DNA from: Candidatus Opimibacter skivensis
GTDB taxonomy: Bacteria > Bacteroidota > Bacteroidia > Chitinophagales > Saprospiraceae
Reading direction: 5' to 3'
Assembly: GCA_016721905.1 (NCBI GenBank)
Contig: JADKHH010000010.1
Location: forward strand, 1-64,000
Length of the DNA stretch: 64,000 bases
This document shows, piece by piece, positions 45,864 to 55,927 of this stretch (the first letter of the stretch is position 1; every line of letters starts with the position of its first letter). The translations under genes were made by a program, and so were the position numbers. The notes beneath the pieces were generated by a model. The model saw only the letters and a list, made by a program, of their open reading frames with translations, did not search any database and was not told where the DNA came from.

Positions 45864-46610
45864 TTAGTTGTATTTTAATAAGTTGACAGGTGCCGCTTCA
45901 AGTGCAGCAGCCCATGTTAAATAAAGTTCCATCCCTTCACGTTTGGCTTTGTCCAATGGATAGGAGATGTTATGTAAAAGATAGTCTCTCTGCCATGCAG
46001 CTAAACCGCTGTCAGCAGATTTCACAAATTCAAAACCCGATTCAAAAGCATCATCGAGTTCCCTGATCAATTCATCAGGCATACCTGGCCTGGTAATCCA
46101 GACCGCAAACACCATCGGGAGTCCTGTGAGTTCTTTCCAGGCAGCACTGAGATCATAACTATAGGGATAGTGATCCTTGTGCTTAAATACCTTATCCCCA
46201 ATCATAAGACAGGATTCCGGATTCACTTCTTCCTGATCATGATAGTAAGTCCATTCCTTCTTCCAAAACCGGTCTGCCAAAATCTGTAACAGCAGATTAG
46301 AAGTACGAGAGTGATCATCAAGTCTCACAGACGTAATATCTTCCAACGGCACCTTGCTTAATAAAACCACAGTACCAACTTCACCATCCGCCCCAATGCA
46401 ATACCTGCCCCGAATCTCATGCGGTGGCAAATCCGGCAAAGCACCAACCGGACAAAGGCTGATATCCACCAGACCTTCATCATACAGTTGCGCACATCTT
46501 GACGGTATCACCCTGTGTATATCCAGCTTCGAATCCAGCCGTGTACGCTTGATGCCTTCAGAAAAAGGCAGGGTGTTGAGATATTCAACCAGTGCAATAC
46601 TATATTTCAT
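45864..46610 (-). CDS. mqnA: chorismate dehydratase MqnA
   Basis: 248 residues. 'ALVEYLNTLPFSEG' is the family start, followed by 'YDEGLVDISLCPVGALPDLP' and 'LDDHSRTSNLLLQIL', typical of the periplasmic-binding-protein-like fold of MqnA. It dehydrates chorismate to 3-enolpyruvylbenzoate, the first step of the futalosine route to menaquinone. mqnE, encoding the next step, lies 10 bp upstream on the same strand, which supports the call. Confidence 0.92.
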   Translation of the reverse strand: MKYSIALVEYLNTLPFSEGIKRTRLDSKLDIHRVIPSRCAQLYDEGLVDISLCPVGALPDLPPHEIRGRYCIGADGEVGTVVLLSKVPLEDITSVRLDDHSRTSNLLLQILADRFWKKEWTYYHDQEEVNPESCLMIGDKVFKHKDHYPYSYDLSAAWKELTGLPMVFAVWITRPGMPDELIRELDDAFESGFEFVKSADSGLAAWQRDYLLHNISYPLDKAKREGMELYLTWAAALEAAPVNLLKYN

Positions 46611-46620
46611 CCGCGTACTT

Positions 46621-47829
46621 TCAGTTTAAAGTGGGTAATGCGATATACCCCTTGTATTCGCTGTCTTCCTCAAATGTTTCTGCACTCCAGTCTTTCAGTT
46701 CGTGATACAGCGTATCGCGTTCTACCGGAACTCTTCCAGCGTTTTTGATCAACGTCACCAGATCATACGTACTCATGGAAGGGTTTTGTTCTTCGGAGCC
46801 TGCCATACTGTAGATCTTGGTAGTATCATCAATCGTACCATCGAGATCATCTACCCCAAATGACATGGAGACCTGTGCCATATGACGCCCCAGCATCGGC
46901 CAGTAGGCTTTGACATGATCAAAATTGTCAAGGTAGATCCTGCTCACTGCATACATCTTCATGTCTTCTATGACAGTAGTCTCCGGCAAGTAAGACATCT
47001 CGTTGTCCTGATTCCTGAATTTAAGCGGAATAAAGGTTTGGAAACCACTTGTCTGATCCTGAAGTTCACGCAGTCTGCGCATATGATCTACGCGATGGAA
47101 ATATGTTTCGATATGTCCATAGAGAATAGTTGCATTGGATCGCTTGCCAGCCTGATGCCATAGTTCATGTATACGCAACCATTGTTCGCCGGTGCACTTA
47201 TCAGCACAAATCTGCTCCCTGATCTCCGGATGAAAAATTTCTGCACCACCACCAGGCAGACTATCTACACCCGACTCCACAATACGTGCGACACCTTCTT
47301 CGTAGCTGACTTTTGCTTTCTTGAAAATATAATGATACTCCACCGGTGTCAGTGCCTTGATATGGAGCCCGGGACGGTGTTCCTTGATTTTCTTGAAAAG
47401 TGTACAATAGAAATCAAGATCATATTGCGGAAGTACACCTCCTACAATGTGCACTTCTGTTACGGGCTGACCATCATATTTCCTGACGATGTTCATCATA
47501 TCTTCCATGGTATACTCCCATCCTTCGCCCCTGTGCTTGATCAATCTTGAATAAGAACAAAACTTGCAGGTATAGATACAGACATTGGTAGGCTCTATGT
47601 GGAAATTGCGATTGAAGAAGGTTTTGTTACCATTCTTCCTGGTCCTAACCAGATCTGCCATGACACTTAACAACCCGAGTGGGGCTCTTTCAAAAAGCAG
47701 GATGGCATCTTCATCTGTTATCCTGGTCCCTTCAATGACTTTCTGTTGAATGGTATGCAACTCCGGTGAAATGGACTCGTCCTTGACGAGAGAAGAAAGT
47801 ATTTCCAGGTGAGTTTCGTTTTCGGTCAT
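46621..47829 (-). CDS. mqnE: aminofutalosine synthase MqnE (radical SAM)
   Basis: About 402 residues from the ATG at 47829, chosen because it leaves a 4-bp gap to the upstream gene, whereas the frame to 47871 overlaps it. The radical SAM motif is CIYTCKFCSY. 'VHIVGGVLPQYDLDFY', 'GGGAEIFHPEIREQIC' and 'ATILYGHIETYFHRVDHM' are MqnE signatures. It adds adenosine to 3-enolpyruvylbenzoate to give aminofutalosine. MqnC, MqnB and MqnD are not in the window. Confidence 0.92.
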   Translation of the reverse strand: MTENETHLEILSSLVKDESISPELHTIQQKVIEGTRITDEDAILLFERAPLGLLSVMADLVRTRKNGNKTFFNRNFHIEPTNVCIYTCKFCSYSRLIKHRGEGWEYTMEDMMNIVRKYDGQPVTEVHIVGGVLPQYDLDFYCTLFKKIKEHRPGLHIKALTPVEYHYIFKKAKVSYEEGVARIVESGVDSLPGGGAEIFHPEIREQICADKCTGEQWLRIHELWHQAGKRSNATILYGHIETYFHRVDHMRRLRELQDQTSGFQTFIPLKFRNQDNEMSYLPETTVIEDMKMYAVSRIYLDNFDHVKAYWPMLGRHMAQVSMSFGVDDLDGTIDDTTKIYSMAGSEEQNPSMSTYDLVTLIKNAGRVPVERDTLYHELKDWSAETFEEDSEYKGYIALPTLN

Positions 47830-47833
47830 AAGT

Positions 47834-48949
47834 TCACAAATATCGCAGGATTTCTCCGGCCTTTTCGTCATCAGGCGGTTGTTGAGAGAGTACCGCTACT
47901 CTTTCTTTCACCATCTCCGTGGTAAACGCCTGTGACCAGTATGTTTTAATGATAGTGCCTACTTCATCAGGCTGATAGAAATGTATCGCATTGTCCAGCG
48001 AAGTATTGGTTCGGCTGTTAGTGGTGGCAGCAACAAATCTCCCATGATATAAGGCAGGGAAAATCTTAAGCTTCATGCCAGCCCCATGAAGTCCATGAAC
48101 TAAAATCAATTGGGCGTTACGGATCAGATCAATCATCTTCTCCTGTGTAACATCTGCTTCGCGCCTAAGGTTGGGAAACCCGGAGAGTTTATCTTCAAAA
48201 GCCCTGTCTCCTGACCTTCCTGCAGCAACTATCTGATATGGTTGATCTGTCGGGATTTTTCTCAATAGATCAAATAAGGCGTCCTGATTGATCTGGATCG
48301 ACAAATCACCCTGGTATAACAGGTAGTCTCCACGCCCTGTCAGAATATCCACCTCATCGTATCCATGAAATGGTGGCAGATAGATCGTTTTAGCACCCTG
48401 TGCTGTATACCATGCGTGATCTGATGGGGAAATTGCAAAAACCATATCAAACCTACCTGCAAGTGCTCGTTCATAATCTCGGAGGCACAAAGATTCCCTT
48501 CTGAATATCAGTGACTTAACCCCCTTGCACTGATTAGCCAGCTCAGTATAATACTGGTGTTCTATATTATGCGCTCTAAGCAATAACCTCCGGTCCTTTA
48601 ACTCCCCGGCGAAACCCGTTGTATGAATACCCTCAAACAAAATGGGAATTCGGTCCGCACTGAGATTTTTAAGTAACTCCTTGCTTTTACGGGAGGTAAC
48701 GATATATGGCTGGCCTGGCAAAAAAAGTGCGGGCCATTTCACCCTTGGATAATAGTAGACTTTTTCAGCATAGTCTGCGAGAATGGGCTGTGGTAAAAAA
48801 ACACCGTATACAAAACAATGCAAATGAATCCTTACACCGGCCCTTTTGAGCGCAGCAATCCTGTTCCATACATCAATCGCCCCGCCATAGTTGGCCGGAA
48901 AAGGCACCGCAAAGGTCACAATATGGAGCTCCGGACCAGATTTTTGCAT
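47834..48949 (-). CDS. glycosyltransferase family 4-like protein
   Basis: 371 residues. The N-terminal half begins 'HIVTFAVPFPANYGGAIDVW', with the GG loop of GT-B enzymes. The C-terminal half has 'GDYLLYQGDLSIQINQDALF', 'RREADVTQEKMIDLIRNAQ', and 'LVHGLHGAGMKLKIFPALYHG' in the place of the nucleotide-sugar site. It is probably cytosolic and acts in polysaccharide or lipid glycosylation, with unknown donor and acceptor. It is the first gene of the mqnE-mqnA-yciO strand. Confidence 0.8.
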   Translation of the reverse strand: MQKSGPELHIVTFAVPFPANYGGAIDVWNRIAALKRAGVRIHLHCFVYGVFLPQPILADYAEKVYYYPRVKWPALFLPGQPYIVTSRKSKELLKNLSADRIPILFEGIHTTGFAGELKDRRLLLRAHNIEHQYYTELANQCKGVKSLIFRRESLCLRDYERALAGRFDMVFAISPSDHAWYTAQGAKTIYLPPFHGYDEVDILTGRGDYLLYQGDLSIQINQDALFDLLRKIPTDQPYQIVAAGRSGDRAFEDKLSGFPNLRREADVTQEKMIDLIRNAQLILVHGLHGAGMKLKIFPALYHGRFVAATTNSRTNTSLDNAIHFYQPDEVGTIIKTYWSQAFTTEMVKERVAVLSQQPPDDEKAGEILRYL

Positions 48950-49160
48950 ATGCGTTCACTATTGTTAATGGCTGAATAACAGGCATTTAATATCACATCC
49001 TACGTATCCAAGGCCAATAAAGGCATGATTTTAATATTTCCGATACGGATGTAAAATTAATCTTACCTTTCTCAAGCCCAAGAACTTTACATTTCAGGTA
49101 TTTTCAGGCTTAAATAAGTCCAGAAATCCTGTTACTATTACGAACTAAATCATCATCCCG

Positions 49161-52001
49161 ATGCAAAGATGCTTTTTCAAAGCTGGATTATTCATGTTGC
49201 TGAGTTTCCCTATCCTTTTATCAGGGCAAAACACATTGAGAGGGGAGGTATTTGATGATCTGACCGGAGATCCCCTGATTGGAGCTAATGTCATCATCCA
49301 GGGGACCACCTCAGGTACGGTAACTGATTTTGATGGTCACTACAAGCTGGTCACCGACCAGCTACTACCATTGACCATCGTGATATCCTATACCGGTTAC
49401 GAAGCAACCACCATTGGTATAACACCGGAAAACATGTTCAATCGTACCCGACTCAGTGAAACGAGTGTTATGATTGAAACAATACAGGTCACCGGTAGCC
49501 GCATTTCTGAAAAACAAAAAGAATCTCCGCTCACTGTCGAATCGCTTGATCTTCAAGCTATCAAGGCCACCCCCAGCGCTAACTTCTATGATGGGTTAGG
49601 TGCACTTAAGGATGTGGATATGACTACAGCCAGCCTCGGATTTAAAGTCATCAACACCAGAGGCTTTAATTCAACTAGTCCTGTAAGATCCCTGCAGATC
49701 ATTGATGGCGTTGACAATCAGGCTCCGGGGCTTAATTTCTCACTTGGAAATTTCCTTGGATCTTCGGAACTGGATGTACTCAAAGTTGATATTGTAGTAG
49801 GCGCAAGTGGGGCGTATTATGGTCCGAATGCATTTAATGGTGTCATCAGTATGGAGACTAAAAGTCCTTTTTTCCACAAGGGATTGGCTGGGATGGTTAG
49901 AGCCGGGCAACGCAACCTGTTGGAAGGTTCATTTCGATATGCCGATGCTTTAAAGAATAAAGATGGTAAAGAGTTTTTTGCTTACAAGCTCAACTTCTTT
50001 GCCTTCCGGGCTGATGACTGGCAAGCAGAAAATTATAACCAGGTATTGGACGGCAGGGTGACGGTACCGGATGACAATCCTGGGAGATATGATGCTGTCA
50101 ATATCTATGGAGACGAGTATTATCCACTGGCTGACGTGACCAATAGTGATGCCCACCTGATCTCAGATCCAGGCATTGGTACATTCTACCGTACCGGGTA
50201 CAAGGAAATTGAACTGGTGGACTATGATACACGCAATATCAAAGCAAATGCAGCACTTCACTTCAGGACAAGTCCTGAGCAAGGCGTTGAGTCTCCTGAG
50301 CTTATTCTTTCTTCTTCTTTTGGTTCCGGCACCACCGTATATCAGGGAGACAACAGGTTTAGTTTAAAGGACATCCTCTTTTTCCAAAACCGGATTGAAT
50401 TCAGGAAACGAGATAAGTATTTCATACGTGCTTATGCTACAAATGAAAATGCGGGTTCCTCCTATGATCCTTATTTCACAGCCTTACGCCTGCAGGAACA
50501 AACCAAGAGTCCAACGGATTGGGCTACCGACTACAGGAGATTCTGGAAAGGTGTAGCCAACTATCCGAAAGAAATGCGTGAACTCGGCTATCCGGTCCCT
50601 GTATATGACCCGGTGACGGGCAATACTGTCAATTTTGATGTGGCAGGTGCTGAACAATGGCTTGTTAATTATAATGATTCCCTCACCGTCTGGCATTCGA
50701 TGGCAGAGGCCTATGCCAATACCAAGAACATTCACATCGAAGAAGGTATCAGCGATTTTCTGAAGCCTGGTACAGAAGAATTTAATACAGCCTTTAATGA
50801 TATCACGAGCCGTTATAACAATGATGAAGGTGGTACCCGGTTTTATGACAAATCCGCACTTTACCATGTGCACGGTGAATATACATTCACTCCAAATTTC
50901 ATTTCCGAAATCAGGGTCGGTGCTAATTACAGGCTTTATGCTCCTGAATCTGCCGGCACGATTTTCAATGACAGCATCGAAACAATCAGAAATTCAGAAT
51001 ATGGTTTCTATGCCGGGCTACAGGAAAAATTCTTTGACAATAAACTCATAGCGTCTGCGACACTGCGTGTGGATAAGAATCAAAACATGAACTGGATCCA
51101 GACACCCGCTGCAAGTCTGGTTTATAAAGCTGCGGAAAACACCTTTCTCAGGTTCTCTTTTTCAAGCGCTTTACGCAATCCGACTTTGTCTGACCAGTAC
51201 CTTAATCTGGATGTGGGCCCAGCTACGTTGGCAGGACATATTGGCGCTGTTGACAGCCTGATCACCATTGAATCTTTTATCAATGGACTTGATTATCTTA
51301 ACTGGGACACCCTTGAATACTTCAACATTGATGCCATCAGGCCTGAAAAAGTGACCACCTTTGAAATCGGAGCACGAACAAGCCTTTTTAATTCATTGTT
51401 TGTCGATCTTGGGTATTACCGCAATTCCTATCAGCATTTCCTTGGATATCAGCTTGGCGTGACCACTGAGCTTGACCTGAATTCACCACCACCGGTTTTC
51501 CCTGAAAATACAATCGTGTACAGGTATTCCGCCAATTCTAAAACCAAGGTAAATACACAAGGCTTCAGTATCGGCTTGAATTATTATTTATCGAGCGTCA
51601 TCACACTCAATGGAAACTACAGCTACAATGAATTGACCAAGGTAGATGAAGACGATCCGATTATACCTGCCTACAATACACCAAAGCACAAATACAATCT
51701 CGGAATTTCCGGGAGGAATATTAACTTTTTCGATGTTGATGTCTTGAAAAAAGTTGGCTTCAGCATCAATTATAAATGGGTAGAGGGATTCCAGTATGAA
51801 GGCTCTCCCCAGTTTACAGGATTTGTACCAACCTATGACCTCCTTGACGCCCAGATCAGTGTTGATGTGGAACGTCTGAATACGACGATCAAGATTGGCG
51901 CATCAAATATTCTCAACAATGAGCACTATGAAACCTATGGCGGGCCGGATATTGGTCGTCTTGCGTATATTAGCTTACTTTACGACTTCAAAAAAGACTG
52001 A
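49161..52001 (+). CDS. TonB-dependent outer-membrane receptor
   Basis: 946 residues. A signal peptide (to ILLSGQN) is followed by a CarboxypepD_reg-like domain (about 25-110, GEVFDDLTGDPLIGANVIIQ), a plug domain (about 115-250, with IDGVDNQAPGLNFSLGNFLG and VGASGAYYGPNAFNGVISM) and a 22-stranded barrel ending YISLLYDFKKD. It imports a ligand using the TonB energy system. No SusD-type lipoprotein follows; instead the next gene (36 bp later) encodes a T9SS esterase-fold protein, so the pair may share a substrate. Confidence 0.9.
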   Translation: MQRCFFKAGLFMLLSFPILLSGQNTLRGEVFDDLTGDPLIGANVIIQGTTSGTVTDFDGHYKLVTDQLLPLTIVISYTGYEATTIGITPENMFNRTRLSETSVMIETIQVTGSRISEKQKESPLTVESLDLQAIKATPSANFYDGLGALKDVDMTTASLGFKVINTRGFNSTSPVRSLQIIDGVDNQAPGLNFSLGNFLGSSELDVLKVDIVVGASGAYYGPNAFNGVISMETKSPFFHKGLAGMVRAGQRNLLEGSFRYADALKNKDGKEFFAYKLNFFAFRADDWQAENYNQVLDGRVTVPDDNPGRYDAVNIYGDEYYPLADVTNSDAHLISDPGIGTFYRTGYKEIELVDYDTRNIKANAALHFRTSPEQGVESPELILSSSFGSGTTVYQGDNRFSLKDILFFQNRIEFRKRDKYFIRAYATNENAGSSYDPYFTALRLQEQTKSPTDWATDYRRFWKGVANYPKEMRELGYPVPVYDPVTGNTVNFDVAGAEQWLVNYNDSLTVWHSMAEAYANTKNIHIEEGISDFLKPGTEEFNTAFNDITSRYNNDEGGTRFYDKSALYHVHGEYTFTPNFISEIRVGANYRLYAPESAGTIFNDSIETIRNSEYGFYAGLQEKFFDNKLIASATLRVDKNQNMNWIQTPAASLVYKAAENTFLRFSFSSALRNPTLSDQYLNLDVGPATLAGHIGAVDSLITIESFINGLDYLNWDTLEYFNIDAIRPEKVTTFEIGARTSLFNSLFVDLGYYRNSYQHFLGYQLGVTTELDLNSPPPVFPENTIVYRYSANSKTKVNTQGFSIGLNYYLSSVITLNGNYSYNELTKVDEDDPIIPAYNTPKHKYNLGISGRNINFFDVDVLKKVGFSINYKWVEGFQYEGSPQFTGFVPTYDLLDAQISVDVERLNTTIKIGASNILNNEHYETYGGPDIGRLAYISLLYDFKKD

Positions 52002-52037
52002 TAAAATTCATTTAATTAACTAAACAATCATTGAATT

Positions 52038-53588
52038 ATGAGGAGATTCTACTTTGCTGCTTTATTCCTGGCTTTGACCGTTACCGCTTCTGCCCAGAGG
52101 TTATTCCTGGAAGATGTTTTTGACAATGTAACTGTCACACCGAATCAAATCTATGGTGTAAATGCAACTATCCTGGCCTTTCCGGTCGTAGGGCAAGCCA
52201 TCCCACAACCGCTGATCATGGATGTATACGAGCCCCAGGGCGATGTATCCCCGTTGAGGCCGCTTGTCATTTTCTGGCATACAGGTAACTTTCTACCACA
52301 CCCTCAAAATGGGAACATCGGAGGAAGTCTAAGAGACAGCTGTGCAGTTGAAATGTGCAAAAGACTGGCAAGGTCTGGATACGTAGCTGCTTCTGCAGAC
52401 TATCGTCTTGGCTGGAATCCGGTTGCTTCATCCAAGGATGAAAGGGTACTTACCCTCATCAACGCTGCTTATCGCGGTGTGCAGGATGCAAATACCTGCG
52501 TTCGTTTCTGGAAGAAGACTGTTGTTGAATTTGGCAACCCATTCCGTATTGACACTAACCGTATCGTTCACATGGGTGAAGGTGCAGGTGGATATGTCGG
52601 ACTCAACGTAGGCGCACTTGATGCGTATGTCAAGATTCCTACTGCTTCCAATGGTAAGTTCCTTCTTTCTGACGGGCAGGGTGGATTTGTGCCAATGGTA
52701 CTCGAAGGAGTCAATGGTGATATCGAAGCTAAAAAAGTCGGTATCAATCCTGGTATTCCATTCCTTCCATTCCCTGTTGGAGATACACTTTGCTATCCAA
52801 ACCACGTTGAGTACAGTTCCAAATTTGCTGTAGGCGTGAATCTTGGTGGTGCTATTGGTGATAGCGCATGGGTAGATCCGGGACAACCTCCTGTGATTTC
52901 TGTACACACACCTTATGACCCATTTGCTCCATACAAAGAGGGATTGGTTTTGGTACCGGTTGATCCACCACTCGAAGTTGTAGAAGTTCAAGGATCATAC
53001 CTGGTCAGCTACCTGGCTAACCTTTATGGAAATAATCTTTCTATAGACCCGACCAACGAAACCTCATTGCAATATGAGGTCACTGATGTAGCAAATGCAA
53101 AAAATGACGGTCTCGAAGGTTTATACCCTATCTACGGTACAGGTGGTCCTTTCGACAGCGCACCATGGCAATACTGGGATCCTGCGACCAACGTAAACAG
53201 TGCAACTGGTTACCTGACCAACCCGGATATGACCAGGGAAAAAGCCCATGAATATATTGATAGTATCATGGCTTTTGTGCTACCACGTCTATACTCTACC
53301 ATGGACCTGTTTGAACTGACCAGTACAAATGAAATCATCAGTTCAGAGGATATTAAAATGGTAACTTATCCAAACCCTGCTTCTGTAGAAGTCTTTATTG
53401 GTGTCAGCAAAGAATACCCTATCCGCAGCATCGGTGTTTATGACCTGAAAGGATCCCTGGTCGATTTCATCTCAGGCATCAACAACAACTACTATACACT
53501 GAAAGTCAACAAATACCTGCCTGGCCAGTATGTTCTCCAATTCCAGTTTGACAATGGAATTTCGGCTCGCCAGATCGTTGTTAAATAA
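52038..53588 (+). CDS. secreted alpha/beta-hydrolase-fold protein with T9SS tail, apparently lacking the nucleophile
   Basis: 516 residues. A signal peptide (to TASAQRL) is followed by a carboxylesterase-like fold: 'PLVIFWHTGNFLPHP' (oxyanion area), 'VAASADYRLGWNP' and a catalytic-elbow position reading 'IVHMGEGAGGYVGLN'. Active esterases have Ser in G-x-S-x-G, but here the sequence is G-E-G-A-G. The C-terminus (YPNPASVEVFIGV...) is a T9SS sorting domain. It may be a pseudoenzyme that binds the ligand imported by the TonB receptor encoded 36 bp upstream. It ends at a strong terminator. Confidence 0.83.
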   Translation: MRRFYFAALFLALTVTASAQRLFLEDVFDNVTVTPNQIYGVNATILAFPVVGQAIPQPLIMDVYEPQGDVSPLRPLVIFWHTGNFLPHPQNGNIGGSLRDSCAVEMCKRLARSGYVAASADYRLGWNPVASSKDERVLTLINAAYRGVQDANTCVRFWKKTVVEFGNPFRIDTNRIVHMGEGAGGYVGLNVGALDAYVKIPTASNGKFLLSDGQGGFVPMVLEGVNGDIEAKKVGINPGIPFLPFPVGDTLCYPNHVEYSSKFAVGVNLGGAIGDSAWVDPGQPPVISVHTPYDPFAPYKEGLVLVPVDPPLEVVEVQGSYLVSYLANLYGNNLSIDPTNETSLQYEVTDVANAKNDGLEGLYPIYGTGGPFDSAPWQYWDPATNVNSATGYLTNPDMTREKAHEYIDSIMAFVLPRLYSTMDLFELTSTNEIISSEDIKMVTYPNPASVEVFIGVSKEYPIRSIGVYDLKGSLVDFISGINNNYYTLKVNKYLPGQYVLQFQFDNGISARQIVVK

Positions 53589-53622
53589 GATTACGGTCAC
53601 GACAAAGACCTGATAAGTCGAA

Positions 53623-53662
53623 AAAAGCCTGCAGTTGATACCGACTGCAGGCTTTTGTTTTT
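53623..53662 (+). terminator. intrinsic terminator after the T9SS hydrolase-fold gene
   Basis: A stem of about 13 bp (AAAAGCCTGCAGT / ACTGCAGGCTTTT) with a short loop is followed by a T-rich tract. It lies 35 bp after the stop codon at 53588 and upstream of the next promoter. Confidence 0.9.
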
Positions 53663-53682
53663 CAAATGCCTTTCCCAGATAC

Positions 53683-53690
53683 TATCTTTG
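53683..53690 (+). promoter_or_regulatory. -7 box TATCTTTG, 8 nt before the BatA-like start codon
   Basis: A perfect TAnnTTTG box. TTTC at 53660-53663 lies 19 bp upstream as a near-consensus -33. The ATG at 53699 follows 8 nt after the box, implying an essentially leaderless mRNA and ruling out the upstream frame start at 53666. Confidence 0.65.
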
Positions 53691-53698
53691 GCATTACG

Positions 53699-55729
53699 AT
53701 GCAGTTTTTATATCCGGCTTTCCTGTGGGCGTTGACCGCACTCTCCATACCCATTATCCTCCACCTCTTCTATTTCAGACGATATAAAAAGGTATATTTC
53801 AGCAACTTACGCTTTCTACGTGAAGTAAAAGAGGAGACATCCGCACGCAATCGGCTGCGCAATCTGCTGATCCTGCTGGCCAGGATTTTGGCCATGGCTT
53901 TTATCATTCTTGCGTTTGCCCAGCCCGTCATTCCGCTCAATGAGTCCCTCAAAGCCGGAATCAGGAACGTCAGCGTATTCGTAGACAATTCCTTTTCGAT
54001 GCAATCTTTTGGCAAGGACCTGTCCCTTTTTGACAGATCCAGACAAAAGGCAAAGGAAGTGATTTCGGGATATGGCCAGGAAGATCGTTTCCAGGTCCTT
54101 GGACATGAACTATCGCCTTCCCAGAATCTTTGGATCAGCAGGGATGAAGCACTGGTGAGGCTGGAAGAAATGGAGTATACCCCGCTGGTCAAACCTTTGT
54201 CGGTTATCGCCGGCAGACAAAAACAATCCTTTGCCAGGGAAGAGGGTAACCCGGTTTCATGGATGATATCAGACTTTCAGAAGTCAATCTTTGATCTTAC
54301 CACCACAGATAGTCTTAACAGCATAAATCTCCTTCCGATGGTAGGCATCCAGGAGAAAAATGTAGCTATTGACAGTGCCTGGTTTGAATCACCGGTCCAA
54401 ACCCTCAATCAAACTTCAGCATTGCTTTTCTCCGTGCACAACTATGCTGCAGAAGATGCAGACAACATACGCGTCGTCATCGATATGGATGGACAGGAGC
54501 GACCAGAAGGAAGTTTTGATATTCTCTCAGGCCAGGTCCGAATTGATACCGCCATGATCACGGTGATGAAAACCGGATGGCATACCCTTGCTATACGCAT
54601 CAGTGATTATCCTGTCACTTTTGATGACACTTATTTCCTGACCTTCTATGTGGCTGAAAACCTGAATATCCTCAGCATCAATGAGCGATCTGAAAACCTG
54701 AAGATCGCAGCTGTATTTTCCAATTCCGAATATTTCATCGTTGAAAATTCGCTGGCCAATAATATCCCTTACGCACGCTTCCAGGATTTCAACCTGATCA
54801 TTCTGAACGAACTCAGCAAGATTCCATCAGGCCTGATTGCCGGACTAAAGAAATACACCGAAGACGGAGGTAATGTGTTGTTTATCCCTTCATCTGATGG
54901 AGTGACTGATCAGTACAACCCACTTCTCCGAACTATGGGGGCAAACGAATTTCTTGCCTGGGAAAAGCGCGAACGGGTGGTTGGAAAAATCAATACAGAC
55001 GCTTTCATCTATCAGGATGTTTTCAGCCGTACACGACCTAATATGCGCTTGCCTAAGGTTAACGGATCTTTTCCTTATGCGGGTTCTGGTTCTAAAGGCC
55101 AGTCCTTGCTAGGCTTCAGGGATGGCGGAGATTTGGTCACATTTTATACATCAGGTAAAGGTGCCTTTTGTGTTGTCACCACCACCCTTGATGACAAAGT
55201 CAACGACCTGGTCCTGCAGCCAGAGATATTTGTTCCACTGCTTTTCAATCTCGCTATTTACGCTTCTGACTTCAGAGATCTTGCATACACGATAGGAATC
55301 GATCACCTCATCCCTATTGATAAAAACATATTGGATCCTGACAAACCTGCACAGATCGTTGGGCCCTCAGAATTTATTCCAGGCATTTCCCCGATGGGTT
55401 CCAAGGTATTGCTTGATGTCCAGGGGCAGGTCAAATCATCCGGTTTTTATAATCTGATGCAGGCTAATGAATTGGTCTATTCGATGGCCTTCAACTATGA
55501 CCGAAAGGAATCTGATCTGTCACTTGCGGATGTCAGTACGCTCGGTGAAAACAGTGGCTATAAAGTGTGGACCGATCCGGATGAATCTGATTTTACCCAG
55601 CTCATCGAATCTGAAAGACAGGGAAGGCAATTGTGGAGATGGTGTCTGATCTTTGCATTACTTTTTATTGCTTTTGAAATAGCATTGATAAGACTGTGGA
55701 AGGAAGTGAGAGTGAAGAGTGAAAAGTGA
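53699..55729 (+). CDS. BatA/aerotolerance-type protein with VWA domain
   Basis: About 676 residues from 53699. The N-terminal aerotolerance module with two helices reads 'MQFLYPAFLWALTALSIPII' ... 'NLRFLREVKEETSARNRLRN'. A von Willebrand A-like domain has a MIDAS motif DNSFS (VSVFVDNSFSMQS, about 90-105). The middle is beta-rich, and a last helix (WRWCLIFALLFIAFEIALI) closes the C-terminus. It is probably an inner-membrane protein of envelope maintenance; the exact role is not established. The last residues (VKSEK) are encoded by heptamer repeats. It is the first of four co-directional genes. Confidence 0.85.
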   Translation: MQFLYPAFLWALTALSIPIILHLFYFRRYKKVYFSNLRFLREVKEETSARNRLRNLLILLARILAMAFIILAFAQPVIPLNESLKAGIRNVSVFVDNSFSMQSFGKDLSLFDRSRQKAKEVISGYGQEDRFQVLGHELSPSQNLWISRDEALVRLEEMEYTPLVKPLSVIAGRQKQSFAREEGNPVSWMISDFQKSIFDLTTTDSLNSINLLPMVGIQEKNVAIDSAWFESPVQTLNQTSALLFSVHNYAAEDADNIRVVIDMDGQERPEGSFDILSGQVRIDTAMITVMKTGWHTLAIRISDYPVTFDDTYFLTFYVAENLNILSINERSENLKIAAVFSNSEYFIVENSLANNIPYARFQDFNLIILNELSKIPSGLIAGLKKYTEDGGNVLFIPSSDGVTDQYNPLLRTMGANEFLAWEKRERVVGKINTDAFIYQDVFSRTRPNMRLPKVNGSFPYAGSGSKGQSLLGFRDGGDLVTFYTSGKGAFCVVTTTLDDKVNDLVLQPEIFVPLLFNLAIYASDFRDLAYTIGIDHLIPIDKNILDPDKPAQIVGPSEFIPGISPMGSKVLLDVQGQVKSSGFYNLMQANELVYSMAFNYDRKESDLSLADVSTLGENSGYKVWTDPDESDFTQLIESERQGRQLWRWCLIFALLFIAFEIALIRLWKEVRVKSEK

Positions 55730-55927
55730 GCAGTGAGAACAGGAGTGTGGAGGTTAAACGGGATAGGGAAACGTGAGCGTGAGAGCGAATGAAGGGAAAG
55801 TGAAACAACGTGAGGAGTCGTGAGTCGTGAGTCGTGAGTGCGAGAATATACTCTGGCAGCTGGAAGCTGGCAGCTAACAAAACTGAGAGCTGACAGCTGA
55901 TAGCTGACAGCTAATAATACCCTTTGT
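55712..55927. repeat. compound heptamer element between BatA-like and dihydroorotase-like genes
   Basis: GAGTGAA-class units that encode the BatA-like C-terminus pass to GAGTCGT-class units, then the core GAGAATATACTCTGGC (55842-55857) and AGCTGGA/AGCTGAC units up to about 55917. This is the reverse-complement orientation of the module at 45.1 kb. Confidence 0.88.

Noticed and set aside
49064..49071. TACCTTTC as a promoter for the TonB receptor
   Set aside because: The last base differs from TAnnTTTG and the nearest TTT-rich -33 candidate is 23 bp away, so it was not listed.
52428..52991. 187-residue minus-strand frame
   Set aside because: Antisense to the T9SS hydrolase-fold gene, which has clear signal peptide, fold and sorting tail.
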